Shown: positions 1 to 11,442 of the stretch, in pieces
How positions within the stretch are numbered: the first letter of the stretch is position 1
How the letters are laid out: each line of letters starts with the position of its first letter
DNA from: Nissolia schottii
Lineage: Eukaryota; Streptophyta; Magnoliopsida; Fabales; Fabaceae
DNA: 64,000 bases
Direction of reading: 5' to 3'
NCBI GenBank assembly: GCA_003254905.1
Contig: QANU01031579.1
Location: forward strand, 250,193 to 314,192
Made by a program: the position numbers and the translations under genes
The notes under the pieces: model-generated
Told to the model about the DNA's origin: nothing
The model's database searches: none
Seen by the model: the letters and a program-made list of their open reading frames with translations, nothing else

Positions 1-1925
1 AGAAAATACTTGTAACCCTGAATTGAAGGAACTGAGATGGGCCCCCATATGTCCACATGAATCAGATTGAATGGAGCAGCAGAAATAGTAGTGCTAGTTG
101 CATAAGGCAGGGCCTTTTGCTTGGCAAAATGGCAAATATCACAGGGAAAATGAGGATTGGAACTGTGTATCACAGAATTATTATTTTGCATTGTTTTCAG
201 CAATTGGAAAGGTACATGACCTAGCCTAAAGTGCCAAAGATCGAAATTGGCTGCAGGAATACTAGAAACAGCAGCATTATTAATATGAGTAAAACTATGC
301 ACAGAAGCATTACATGAATAGGGAAAATCTAAAATGTACAATCCCTGAACAGCTTTAGCAAGTCCAATCCTCCTCAAGCTGTGATTGGCCTGTATTATGC
401 AGTGATCATGAAACATAGTAAGATGGCATTCCAAGTTATGACAAAGCTTTGCTACAGCAATCAGGTTGAAACTGAAATTAGGGATATAAAGAACATTTGT
501 CAAGTATAAATCTGCATTGAACATGACAGTGCCCGAGTGCCTTGCTGTAACTACTTGTCCATTAGGTAGAGCAATAGGAATTGGTGGATCAATTGTCCTA
601 TAAGACTGAAAATAAGTGCTAGAGCAGCATATATGGTCAGTGGCTCCAGAATCTAAAATCCAAAGACCTGTACCTGTGTTTCCCTGCAGAAGCTGTGAGG
701 GTGCAGTGTTTGCTTGGGCAAAATGGACCTGAGGAGCACTCAAATGGTGTTGAGGTTGTTGAATCAAAGCAAGGAGGCTTTGATATTGGTCTGCAGTGAA
801 AGAGAAAGCAGGGGAGGATGCCTGAGGAGGCTGTGGGGCTGGATCTTCAGTAACAGCAGCCACAGCATTGGCAGCCTTCTTAGGTTTGTAACCAGGAGGG
901 TACCCGTGCTTCTTATGGCACTCATCAACAATGTGGCCAAAATATCCACAGAAAGTACATTTCTTGGAGTTTCTTTTGGGTTTCCCTTGGTCCTTGGCTG
1001 GTTTTTGAGAAGAAGCAGCAACAGGAGCAGGATGCTGCATTGCTGGAGCAAAATTCATCAAGGCTTTGGAGTTGGATTCATAATTCAGTTGCCTCTCATG
1101 TTGGAGAACAAGTGAAAAAATCCGATTGAGTGGAGGAAGAGGATCCATGATCAGAACCTGTGATCTCACAGTGTGATAGGAATCATTTAAACCCTTCAGA
1201 AATTTTATGGCCCTATCTGTTTCTCTCTGGTTCTTGACATCAGTAAATGCACCACAACTACAGGCTATGCTACATTTGCAAGAAGGAATGGGGCGAAAAA
1301 TATCCAATTCATCCCAAATCACCTTAAGATCTGTAAAGAATTGAGTAACAGATAGGTCACCTTGGCGCATGAGGGAGATGTCTTCTTGCAAGTCTGCAAT
1401 CCGCAGCAGATCTCCTTGGCTGAATCTTTCCTTGAGTTCACGCCACACCTCATGAGCCTTATCGATCCAAAGCACACTTTGCGCAATGGATGGTTCTACG
1501 GCACGAAGCAACCAGGATAACACCATGTGATTGCATCTCTCCCATTGCCCAAACAGTGGAGAAGCAACTGAAGGCATAGTAATAGATCCATCCACAAATT
1601 TCACCTTGTTCTTGGACAGGAGGGCCATTCTCATTGCCCTGGACCAGCTATGGTAGTTGGAGCCATTCAACAAGGAGGAAACGAGAATCAGGGATGGATT
1701 CTCGTTAGGGTGGAGATAAAAGGGAGAAGATGGATCCTGTGCTGGATCTTGAACCAAAGCTGTCGCAGCAGCCATAGCAGGAATCGGTAAAGAACAGAAG
1801 CAAAGGAAAAGAAAAGAAAGGAGAATACGGGGAAGGAAACACCTCGATCAAGGAGACGCCATGGCAAGGCGAGGAAGAGAATTGAGTTCAGAGAAGCGGA
1901 AGCTGAAGATCAGTGATGATACCAT
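1..1925 (-). mobile_element. Ty1/copia retrotransposon, gag and start of pol (runs off left edge)
   Basis: Read on the minus strand, a copia polyprotein begins near 1775 (MAAATALVQDP). It runs through a copia gag, a CCHC zinc knuckle (CTFCGYFGHIVDEC), the aspartic protease signature WILDSGATDH, and the GAG-pre-integrase region with the start of the integrase (HxxxH...CxxC, then IHVDIWGP) at the window edge. The part I read looks open. A tRNA-type primer binding site (tggtatcat) follows the LTR at about 1916-1925. The rest of pol and the other LTR lie outside the window, so completeness cannot be judged. It is a different lineage from the young copia at 45.3 kb, although the domain order is the same. 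Confidence 0.85.
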
Positions 1926-2158
1926 GTTAGATAACCAATTTGAGGAAAAAGAATTCTCAATGTGTATTGAAGTTGTTTGTTCAATATATACATGTAAGGT
2001 AGCTTGAGATGCAAGCTTCCCAATCCAAGTTGGGTAATTTAACTAACTTGACAGCTAGCATATTTAACTAACTTGACAGCTTGCACACAACTTGCATAAC
2101 TGTCAACTAATTTAGCCAAAGCTTGAAAAGCTTTGCTATTCTTACTCTATTATTACTC
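1926..2158 (-). repeat. LTR of the copia element at the left edge
   Basis: On the minus strand this stretch ends in CTAACA directly before the primer binding site and begins near TGAGTAATAATAG, giving a TG...CA LTR of about 233 bp. The end next to the primer site is well placed; the outer end is a guess because the partner LTR is not in the window. It contains a short direct repeat around 2041-2090 (aactaacttgacagct, twice). Confidence 0.6.
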
Positions 2159-2164
2159 AAATAA

Positions 2165-2541
2165 ATAATAATCATTCAAAAATAAAGGTTATGAATTTTT
2201 TTAAAATATTTGCCAATTACCGTTGGCTATAGTCGACGGTAGAATGGACAACGATTATCAACGACAATGGTAAATACTAACCGAAGGAATATTAGCGTCG
2301 GTTTTCGATGACGGTAACATCTGAAGAAAATACTATTATTATTAGCGCTGGATTGTTCCGACGGAAATTCGGTTCAAATTACCGTTGGCTTTCACCTCCG
2401 ACGTAAAACTGGTTTCCATCGAACCCTTTATCAGCGGCCCAATGACCGAAGCTAAATCCGTCGGAAAACACAATTTACCGACTGTAACTGGCTCATAACC
2501 GACGGAAAATACCGACGGAAATAGTGTAATTTCTTGTAGTG
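2165..2541 (-). mobile_element. CACTA (En/Spm) transposon terminus with subterminal repeats
   Basis: The right edge, read on the minus strand, is CACTACAAGAAAT, the canonical plant CACTA terminus. It is followed by many short repeats in both orientations built on CCGTCGG/CCGACGG (roughly every 20-40 bp), which is the classical subterminal repeat layout bound by CACTA transposases. Only this end is seen; the other side abuts the copia LTR near 2160. It lies directly beside the copia fossil that continues from 2542. Confidence 0.75.
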
Positions 2542-3835
2542 AAAGGACCTCAAAAGTGGTGTTGGCGATAGCTAGATACTCGACTTTAGTACTGAAACGA
2601 GAAGTTAAGGTTTGTTTCTTGCTATGTCATGTGATAAGCTAGTCACCAAGGAAGGTACAGTAGCCAGTGGTAGAGCAGTGATAAGTGAGATTGCCACCTC
2701 AATCAGCATCAGAATACACTTAGACGATATCAGTTGTGATGTCCTGTATGTTCAGTAACGTTAAAGTGTAGGATGAAGTTTCTAAGTTAACCCATAATGG
2801 ACCCTCGTCGTAAAAAAGGTTGACTTTCGAGCCCCATGGCCAGCTACAGTGCCATGGCACCAGGTGCCACCAATGTGTTGTTGTACTATGGGATTGCAAT
2901 AACGCTTCTTGTCGACCTTGAAGTCCCACATTGGATGTCTGGGAGAGTGGAGGTGTTAGTCTTCCCTATAAAGAGAGCCTTACCTCATGAGTCTTAACAT
3001 GCATTGGAAAATAATTATTTTTATTATTTTTTCACGAGTGCAATTGAGGGCCTTGCCTAGTGTGGACTCTTGCTATGTTTTAATTGCGCCTTTGGTGGAG
3101 CGTGGGAGCTCAAAGGCGACGTTGGACAAGAAAAGATGTTATATGTCCTCTACGTTCATCGTTCTTCATGAGCGGTAAGTCCCATATTCTTTCTGTCTTT
3201 CTTTTATTTTGTTTTAGGGTTTCTGCCATGTGACGTCAGCACAGTGGTGCCACTAGGGCACCATGGCACTACAATCATTGGTGTTATTGCGCTCTGTGAG
3301 CGTAATGGCATTGGTACAATGTCATATTTATGTTACTGTCATATTTATGTTACTCTTTGAGTTAATGTCTAGAGTGTTTCAGTTGTACACATGCAGGATT
3401 TTCAGACCATGTTGCATAGTTTACATGTATAAATTATGTTTATATTTTCAAGGTGAAAGTTGTAAAGAAAAGAGATTTTAGATATTTTTTTACGAAAAGC
3501 GTTCCTATGAAGCTTCCGCAAGGGAATTAGTCCCTTGCATGCCAGTAACAAATTTTGGGTCGTTACATCAGTTAAGAGTGGGCAGAGAAGTGAAGCCTAT
3601 GAAACAACATTCTTTTGACATAGTAGAGAATGCATAGAATGACAACATAATGAGTAGATCGTGGAGAGGTCATGAGTTGACTGACCACGTGCACAACATA
3701 TGAAATGCTAGGTTTGATAACAGTTAGATAGATCATGTTTCCAACAAACTGTCTCAGAGAGTAGGATTTTGAAGAATGATACCAACCATGCTGTGAAACG
3801 ATCATTAGACTCAAAAGGGTGGGCAGATTCCATCC
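2542..3835 (-). mobile_element. Ty1/copia fossil (RT and RNase H remnants) split by a solo LTR
   Basis: Two minus-strand pieces belong to one old copia copy. 3568-3835 encodes a reverse transcriptase tail (LRQFVGNMIYLTV, then a PRSTHY block), and 2542-2729 encodes the RNase H start (VYSDAD, STTGYCTFLGD, a KVEYLA block). Both are heavily decayed. The gap is filled by the LTR at 2735-3567, so this element is older than that insertion. Broken, with many breaks. Confidence 0.75.
2735..3567 (+). mobile_element. Solo LTR, Ty3/gypsy-like (833 bp)
   Basis: The stretch begins TGTGATGTCC and ends GGGTCGTTACA. It is flanked on both sides by the 5-bp duplication TCAGT (2730-2734 and 3568-3572), as expected for LTR-retrotransposon integration. 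There is a TATA-like box (cctataaagag) near 2967. No internal domains are present, so it is a solo LTR left by LTR-LTR recombination. The GGTCGTTACA end is typical of plant gypsy (Tekay/Del-type) LTRs; the lineage assignment is inference. Confidence 0.75.
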
Positions 3836-4360
3836 GACTATCTAAAGCGATTTATCTCGGCAAGTATACCAAATTGTTTAAAGTAATAATGTGAATATTA
3901 AAACTCCTTTGTCGGTTGGTTTCTAAAAGTGTTTTCAATTTGTAGATCCAAAGTGCTGCTTTTCACAAGCATTGTTACACCCATGGAGTTTGGATTTCAT
4001 ATTTGAGAAGTCATAACACAATTTGTTATGATTGATGTTTTTGTACCCTTGTTCCCTTAAATTATATAGGTTGAGTACTCCTTTCCTCTCTTAGATTTTG
4101 TGTCATTAGGTTTTTCCTTTACATGTTTTAATAAGGCTTGATCTATATGGGTCGAGTATTGTTGAATCTTGGTGGGTGGCTCTACCTAGTAATTGCTTGT
4201 CCTTTTTAGGATTTAAGCCTTTTTGTTAGTGGTATTCCAAAGATGGTATGGTGAAAATAAATATGTAAGTTGATAGGCTAATGTTATTGCTATATTTTGT
4301 ATGAAATAGATTAGGAAGATAAGTATATGAGTTGAATTTGATTTGTATTTTTTCTTATTC
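3836..4360. other. No gene seen; retrotransposon-like scrap
   Basis: AT-rich sequence. The motif around 3850-3880 (cggcaagtataccaaattgt) resembles one near 32515-32545 (cagcaagtataccgggtcac) in the gypsy fossil, so this may be gypsy leader or LTR scrap. No open frame or RNA gene could be supported. Confidence 0.35.
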
Positions 4361-5640
4361 AAAATCAACACTATAATGACTTCAAATTATAGGAGAGTAA
4401 GTTACTCTTAAGTTACATAATTTGATTAGTAGTCACTCCACTAACTTATGAGCTACTAACTATTCATTAGACATAATAAACCAACACTTGTAACAACACT
4501 CATTACTCAATAACTCAACATTTTTGTAACCACACATTACTCATTAACACACCTCCTAAATGTGTTGTTCCTTGACTCCCAATGCTTCTCTAAGTTGTTG
4601 AAATTTTGGCCGTGACAGTAGTACTTTAGTAAAAATGTTAGCTAGTTGTTGTTGTGAATAATAAAACACTGGGTGTATCTCTTCTTCTTCAATCACATGT
4701 CTTATGAAATAATGCTTTATGTTGATGTGTCTAGTCCGGCCATAAAAGACTGGATTCTTTGTTATGGCAATGGCTAATTTGTTGTCACGATGAAGTTGCG
4801 TATTATCTTTTTGCTTCTCTTCGATGTCTTCCATAATTCTTCTCAACCAAAGTGTTTGTTGTGTTGTAATCCAACAGCTAAATACTTTGCCTCAGATGAA
4901 GATTGCGCCACTATTTCTTGCTTCTTTGAACACCAAGGAACAGCAGCTGAACAAAGAGAGAGCACATATCGTGAAGTGCTATTCATATCTTTACCACCTC
5001 CTGCCTAATCACTATCACAGCAACTTTTCAGCTTCAACTCTTGAATATTCTCAAATCTGATCCCATACTCCATAGTTCCCATGATATACCTTGGCACTCT
5101 TTTTATTGCTCCAAGATGTAAATGGCTTGGTTTACTCATGAATATTGAGAGTAAACTAGAAGCGTACATCAAATCAGGCCTTGTAGCCGTGAGATAAAAC
5201 AAGCTTCTACGCACACTTGCATCTACCATTCTTCTGTCATCTTCTTTTTAAAAATTTTCATTCACCACCAATGGAGTATCTACGGGTTTGCAGCCAAGCA
5301 TGCCAAACTTCTTCAAAATATTTTCAACATATTTTTTTGACAAATAAAAACCCCCCAACATCCATCTTGATCCATTTCAATACCAAGAAAATGATGTAGC
5401 AATCTGTGATCACTCATCTCATATTTTTTCATCATATCCATTTTAAAATATTCAATCATTTTTTGTTTTTTTTTTTATTGTTACCCGTATAAACCAAATC
5501 ATCAACGTAAAGTGCAACAATAAGAACATCTGCTTTACCTTGATGCTAGACATACAAAGTAGGCTCACTTGTACTTTTTTGAAATTCATTCCCCCATGAA
5601 ATAGCTATTGGGAATAAGCATCAACCGTTCGAGGGACATT
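4361..5640 (-). mobile_element. Ty1/copia fossil, reverse transcriptase to RNase H end, plus LTR-like end
   Basis: On the minus strand a decayed copia pol tail is readable. There is an RT block with LYVDDLVYTGN near 5500, a conserved stretch LTATRPDLMYASSLLS near 5150-5210, and the RNase H/C-terminal block (DNKLAIAITKNPVFYGRTRH, then LANIFTKVL) at 4560-4780. A polypurine-like tract and a TGTTAATGAG start near 4549 suggest that the 3' LTR occupies roughly 4361-4549. Broken, with many breaks; it looks old. Confidence 0.75.
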
Positions 5641-8410
5641 TGACAAACATGAATGACAATTTTGAAGCCTACAAATAGCTAGGACGACCAAAGACGAAAT
5701 AAAGTGGAAGAAAATACACTTGTAAATTTTCAAACACTCATTAGTCTACAGTGACACTTCGAGCTTAAAAGAAGACTCAAGTAATTTTCATTTACTTGTT
5801 TTATGTCCTTTCAATTTCTATAGGGTTAGTTCTTTTCTTTTCATCTCTTGTATTATTGTTGTTTTTCATCTCTTGTTTCTATATGACTCTCAAGTTTATC
5901 TAATGTATTATTCATAATTCCACAAGTGATCAACGATTATTCATATGACTCTCACCTTTTATAATATATATTTGACTTTTGTGATCAACGATTCATAAGT
6001 GATTATAAATCAAAATTTTCATAAAAGAAGAAGAAAACCACACCTAATGTTGCTCGTTAACAAAGCTTGGCTCAGTGAATTTTCTCAAGGACGGCCGCCG
6101 ACAAACCCGCATGCAGTCATGCAATTACTTTACTTTATTTTTCACGTGAAGTGATCGGATTATAGCTTTCCCAATCCTTAATTATGCTTTCCCTTCAAAA
6201 GTATGTCATGAGCTGCTTTCTCATCACTATCGGTTGGAAAGAAAAACTGTGGGAAGAAAATTTAGTCCATGGGTCTTTTAATGGGAAGAAAATGGAATGG
6301 GAACGTGAGTTTAGTTTCTAAAGTACTTTCACAACACATTTGTCTAATATTTTATAATTTAATATTCAATCAATAGTTAATCAAACAACTTCGTAGTAGA
6401 ACTACACTATATTTTAAGTTATAAAAGACAATATTTTGAACAGACTAAGAAGTGCCGTTACGCGCTAACTAAGAGTAAGACGGACTAATTTTTAGTCCTA
6501 ACAATAAAATACTTATTACATAGTGAACTCTAATTTTTCTTAATTGAGGAGTTTAGCATTCAAAAATAAGAGAGTATGTAGCTTCCAAAAGAAAACAAGA
6601 TAGAGCTCGAAGCTTCCTCAAGAGTTTACCTGTTTTCATGTTGATTCCATTTGCCTCAGAAAAATAAATTGATAATAATTTATTTCGTTATATAATATAT
6701 AGATCTGCGATAAATACAAAAAAAAAAAAACATCCTTGAAGCTACTTATTTGCTAAAACATTAAAAAAAAAACTTTCTTCTATACAAGAACACCTAATTA
6801 AATCTTTAACGCCTTGTTTCGTGTATGAAATTTAACATGAAATTACAGTTTAAAAATTAAAACTAAACGTTCAAATTCTATTTCTTATATTTATTTTTTT
6901 TATGTTATGCGTTTACTATTTTGTTTTTGATGCGTCTTAGTTTTTATATTTCAAATGTCATATAGAATTAGAATTCTAATTTTATCAACTAATTCCGTGG
7001 AACCAAAAAAATAGTATAAGTTATTTTCAACTAAATTAAAAAATTTCTCTTCAAAATAGTTATTATGTACTGATTATTTCATACAAATTAATATTATAGA
7101 TCGAATTTGATAGAGGGAGATAATTTTCGAGAAGGTGAAAAAGAGAATTTTAAAGAGAGAGGAAATTTAGAGAGAGAGAGAGAGAGAGATTTTCATCAAG
7201 AGAAAATGTTTTTGAGATGGAATTGAGAGAGAAATAGACAGTTTTTGCGGAAAAGAGAATTTTAGCGCGAGAGATTTTTGTTCAACTGTATTTGACAACG
7301 CGGTGCATAGTGCTAGATGGAGTAATAATTTTTTAAAGTGTCATCTCCTCTTTTAACGAGTGAGTGAAGTGAAAAATTTATTATTGAATTTATAAAGTGA
7401 AAGATATGATTTATTATTATTTTATAAATTTAATTATGAGATCATTCATTTTACTTATTTAAGTGTTAGATCTTACCTTAGAGAATATAATTTCTTGTAT
7501 TATTTGATAATAGATAATAAAAATAGACTTATAGAGAAGATTACAGCAGGAATGATTTTCTTTGATTGTAATTAGAATTTTCATGTAATATTAAAATGCT
7601 CATCGAAAAACAAACAATCACCAAAATAGTCTCTAAATCCTAACAAACAAGATGATAAAATTGTGTGTTTAGATCAAATAATATAATTCATTTTATTTAC
7701 TCAAACACACAAATTATATAATCATATGCACCTTTAATTTATTTTAACTTTTGAGATAAAAATAATTGGTTGTGTATTTGATTTTTTTTTTTATTATAAA
7801 ATTTGAACACAAAATTCTTTAGCACATGATAAAAAAATTGTCACTTTAACCCAAAAAAAAAGTCACTTAAAGTACAAGCTCTTAACTAAAATTATTTCGT
7901 TTACATCTATACTATCTCTATTATTATTTTATTATATATTATTATAATTATTATTATTATTAATTTATTATAATAATATAAAGAGAGTTCTCAATATAAC
8001 ATTTTTTGGTCTCTTAATTAAATTGAAATTCAATTTCAAGTCCACATGTATATTTATCTCAATCAATAATTAATTAATTAATTAGTTAATTTTTTAATAG
8101 AAATTTCCACCAGGCCCCAAACTCCTTCCCTGCTGTCCCTCTCGTAACATTTCCCCACTTCCCCAAGTTTTCACGAAAAGTGAAATTTCACAATTCCACT
8201 TTCCACTTTTCAATTCTTCCACTTCAAATTTTAAGATATATCACTTCACCATTTTTTTTTAAAAAAAAAAACACTCTCCTTTTTTTTTTNTATGTCACTT
8301 ATTTATAAGCTAGGAACATAATAAAAAATACAAAGACATAATCAATTTAAATATTAAATTAAATCAGTCTAAATTAACCAAATATATAATACTAATACTA
8401 TTTTATTTTA
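5641..8410. other. AT-rich intergenic DNA without a recognisable gene
   Basis: No coding region is supported on either strand. The content is simple AT-rich sequence with a (GA)n run at 7169-7189 and a T-rich tract with an N at 8290. The N probably marks an unresolved homopolymer. Confidence 0.5.
7169..7189. repeat. (GA)n microsatellite
   Basis: About ten perfect GA dinucleotides inside a purine-rich stretch. Confidence 0.9.
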
Positions 8411-9509
8411 AGGCTTAATTAAGTTTTTAGCCCCTGTAAAATTTTAAAGTTAGTTTTTAGTTCTTGTGTAAAATTTTTAGTCCCTGTAAAATTTCTAAGT
8501 TTGCTTTTAGTCTCTGTGTCTGTATGGGGTTAACGGCGCTGACGTGGCCGTTAACAGTGCGCGCTGACATGGTCGTGCCACGCTGATCAGCGCCGTTAAC
8601 CCAGCCAGACACAGGGACTAAAAACAAACTTTGAAATTTTATAGGGGCTAAAAATTAAGTTTTATTTAAATAATTTTTTTTGCCTATGAAAGGATAAAAC
8701 CAACATCAAACAATTTTTTTATTTTATATTTATTTTAAATAATTTTAACTAAAATTATTTAACTAATTTTAATCACATATTTAATAATTTAAATAATTTT
8801 AAATAATTTTGACTTTTTTTATTAATATGAACATGATTTAGTAATTTAAATTATTTAAAGTTTGTTAAAATAATTATATATACTTTTTTTTACTTGATAT
8901 TAGTTAGTATAAATATTAAATATATATTTGGAACATGGTGGCAATATTATTTAGCCCTTTATATATTTAATATTTATACTAACTAATATCAAATAAAAAA
9001 ATAACTATTTTTATTTTAACAAACTTGAAATAATTTAAACTACTAAATCATGTTCATATTAATAAAGTCAAAATTATTTAAAATTATTTAAATTATTAAA
9101 TATGTGATTAAAATTATTTAAATAATTTTAGTTAAAATTATTTAAAATAAATATAAAATAAAAAAATTGTTTGATGTTGGTTTTACCCTTTCATAGAAAA
9201 TTTAGTTTTTAACCCCTGTAAAATTTCAAAGTTTGTTTTCCCTGTAAAATTTCAAAGTTTGTTTTTAGTCCTTGTGTCTTGTTGGGGTTAACAGCGCTAA
9301 CGTGGCGTGATGCGTGGCATAATTATGCCACGTGACGTGCCACGTGACACGACCACGTCAGCGCTGTTAACGGCCACGTCTGCGCCATCAACCCTAGTCA
9401 GACACAATGACTAAAAAAAACTTTGAAATTTTATAAGGACTAAAAATTTTACACATGGACTAAAAATAAACTTTGAAATTTTACAGGGGTTAAAAACTTA
9501 ATTAAGCCT
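8411..9509. mobile_element. Foldback (long inverted repeat) DNA element, about 1.1 kb
   Basis: The outer ends are inverted copies: AGGCTTAATTAAGTTTTTAG at 8411 and its near-perfect complement ending at 9509. TA stands on each side (8409-8410 and 9510-9511), a candidate 2-bp target duplication. The inversion continues inwards for about 500 bp per arm, through the 'ccctgtaaaatttcaaag' blocks, the GC-rich ggttaacggcgct palindromes (8526-8605 and 9285-9400) and the AT-rich inner arms, leaving a spacer of only about 30-50 bp near 8940. No coding capacity. The TA duplication suggests a mariner/Stowaway-type mover; assignment is tentative. Confidence 0.75.
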
Positions 9510-9930
9510 TACTTTAATATATATGAGGCAACACTGCGAAGGAAGCAGCAGAGGTGCATGCGATTAAGGCCATATTGATTGCGACTCCGTCCCCTCTCTC
9601 CCCCTCTGTCACCATCCACAAACCTCATGAGGCCATATAATACTATCTGTCGTTTCGCATTGCTCTTCTTGATCCTCTTCACTTTGTTTGTAGCTTTTGG
9701 TGCGCTTTCCAATCTGACTCTGCAGTGTCGTTTCGCTCTCTGGTTCTTTCGAGTGAGCAATTCCAGTCAACGATTCTTCTGTTTCGCTCTTCCTCTCTTT
9801 CTGTGATAAACAGAGGGAAGATGGGAGTGAGAGATAGAAGAGAGAAAGAGATAGGGAGGGAGAGATGATAATTTAGGCAGGAATAATTTGTTTCTAATTG
9901 AAATAAGGAGATGTTAAGGCAGGTAGGCAC

Positions 9931-10283
9931 TTGGAATGTTTGGATTGATAGAAAATAAGTGGAAAGAAAATGGGAGAAGAGAAAATGAATAGAAAATATA
10001 ATTTTTTTTTTGTTTGGTTAATAAGAGAAAATGGAATTAAGGAAATAAAAATCTATGATAGGTCTCATCAAAAAAAAATTTTCTCTTAAAATTAAAAGAA
10101 AATGGAGAAATAGTGGATTAATATTATAAAATTATAATTATACCTTTTTATTATTCTCTTTTACCATATATAAAAGCAAGGATTAAAAAATCATTTTCTA
10201 ACTATATTTTTTTTTCTCACTTTTTTATTCAACCAAACAAGTTCATTTTTCTTTCTCATTCTCTCTTCTCATCCAAACAAAGC
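9931..10283. mobile_element. MITE-like inverted repeat
   Basis: The left side (aatgtttggattgatagaaa) and the right side (ctcttctcatccaaacaaag) are inverted versions of a TGTTTGGAT-type terminus, with further inverted similarity inwards (agaaaatgg / ccattttct-type blocks). Exact ends and target duplication could not be fixed by eye. Confidence 0.45.
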
Positions 10284-11242
10284 ATAAATTTGTTTTCATT
10301 TATTACTTCAATTTCTTTATTTTTCTTTAAAACATAATAAATTAAAATAGGTTTAAATACGTTTTGAGTTTGTGACAAATTTTTAAAACTTGATTTAGCC
10401 TTTTAAGTAATTTTTTCTTTTAGTTTAATTCAAACACAGTGATCCCAATTTTTTTTTAATTGGGAGCAAAACTGACGCATACATTTAATAAGTGAGTTAA
10501 CTTCTTTCAATAATTTATTTTTATCTTAATGTGGGGTCAAGCGTAATCAAGAGTAAAAATACACATAAACATAAAGAGTATTGCAAATTTTTAAATTTGA
10601 GTGGGGCATATACCCTCACAAGCTTTAAGATAGATCCCTCCCTGTTCCTACATATAAAAAAAATTATATAGCTTTTAGTCTAATTGTTAATAAAACTCTA
10701 TTAATTATTGACATAATTAATAAAGTGTTATATCAATAATATTATTTTGTGAACAAAATAAACAAACCTCATCCATAACCAAATCTTAAACATTTGTCCC
10801 GTTTAAGTCATTAGAGTACTTAATAAAAGACGGAAAGAAGAAAATAAAAATCCATTGAAATGGGCTGACCGTAATTAACTACGGTCGCGTGAACTGTGCA
10901 CGTGTTAATTTGCAAGCCTGAACAGGGTTAGTGTGGTCTGATCCAGTTTCCTGTTATCTTCCCGGAAGATAAGACGCGGGTGGCAATAAATAATAGTGAA
11001 GACATTTCCCACTCTTTCCCTCTGTGACAGTGAAGTGAGAAAACGATAAAAGAAATTAATTTTTGACTGAAGGTCCCCATGTTCAACACACATACCGTAT
11101 CTGCTGAGAAAGACCATCCTATTCTGGAAGTCAGAGGAATCTTTTTTTCTTTCTTTTTTTTTATTTATTTATTTATCCTTTTAAGCAAACAATGAAATCA
11201 TTTTATAAAGCATGTAACACGTTTTGGGCTTGCGACGCGTCA
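10284..11242. other. Upstream region of the first MYB gene, no gene seen
   Basis: AT-rich. The stretch from 10345 (aggtttaaatacgtttt) resembles widespread legume repeat ends. The last 350 bp is less AT-rich and contains a G-box, so it is probably the distal promoter of the MYB gene at 11443. No supported coding region. Confidence 0.4.
10899..10904. promoter_or_regulatory. G-box (CACGTG)
   Basis: A palindromic CACGTG lies about 540 bp upstream of the first MYB start codon. G-boxes bind bZIP/bHLH factors; function here is inference. Confidence 0.4.
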
Positions 11243-11246
11243 TGTC

Positions 11247-11254
11247 TATATAAA
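11247..11254 (+). promoter_or_regulatory. TATA box of the first MYB gene
   Basis: TATATAAA lies about 190 bp upstream of the ATG at 11443. It is followed by a CT/CA-rich leader (11300-11337) of the kind common in plant 5' UTRs. Confidence 0.6.
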
Positions 11255-11304
11255 CTTGCTGGTCCGAAACGAACCAAACACCATACACTTTCGTCAGTCT
11301 GTTG

Positions 11305-11335
<31 letters not shown>

Positions 11336-11442
11336 ACCCCCCCCCCCAAAAAAAAATAACTAAGAAACCCAACCTTTGCTATTAAATCACAAACAGCCTC
11401 ATTAATTAAGATCCTAATTAATTTGGTTTAATCCACAAGAAG

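Noticed and set aside
714-1115. 133-codon plus-strand frame
   Set aside because: It lies opposite the readable copia gag/protease on the minus strand and has no domain.
9509-9930. Overlapping 75-83-codon frames around 9.5-9.9 kb
   Set aside because: They arise from a CT-rich stretch; no similarity recognised and frames overlap on both strands.
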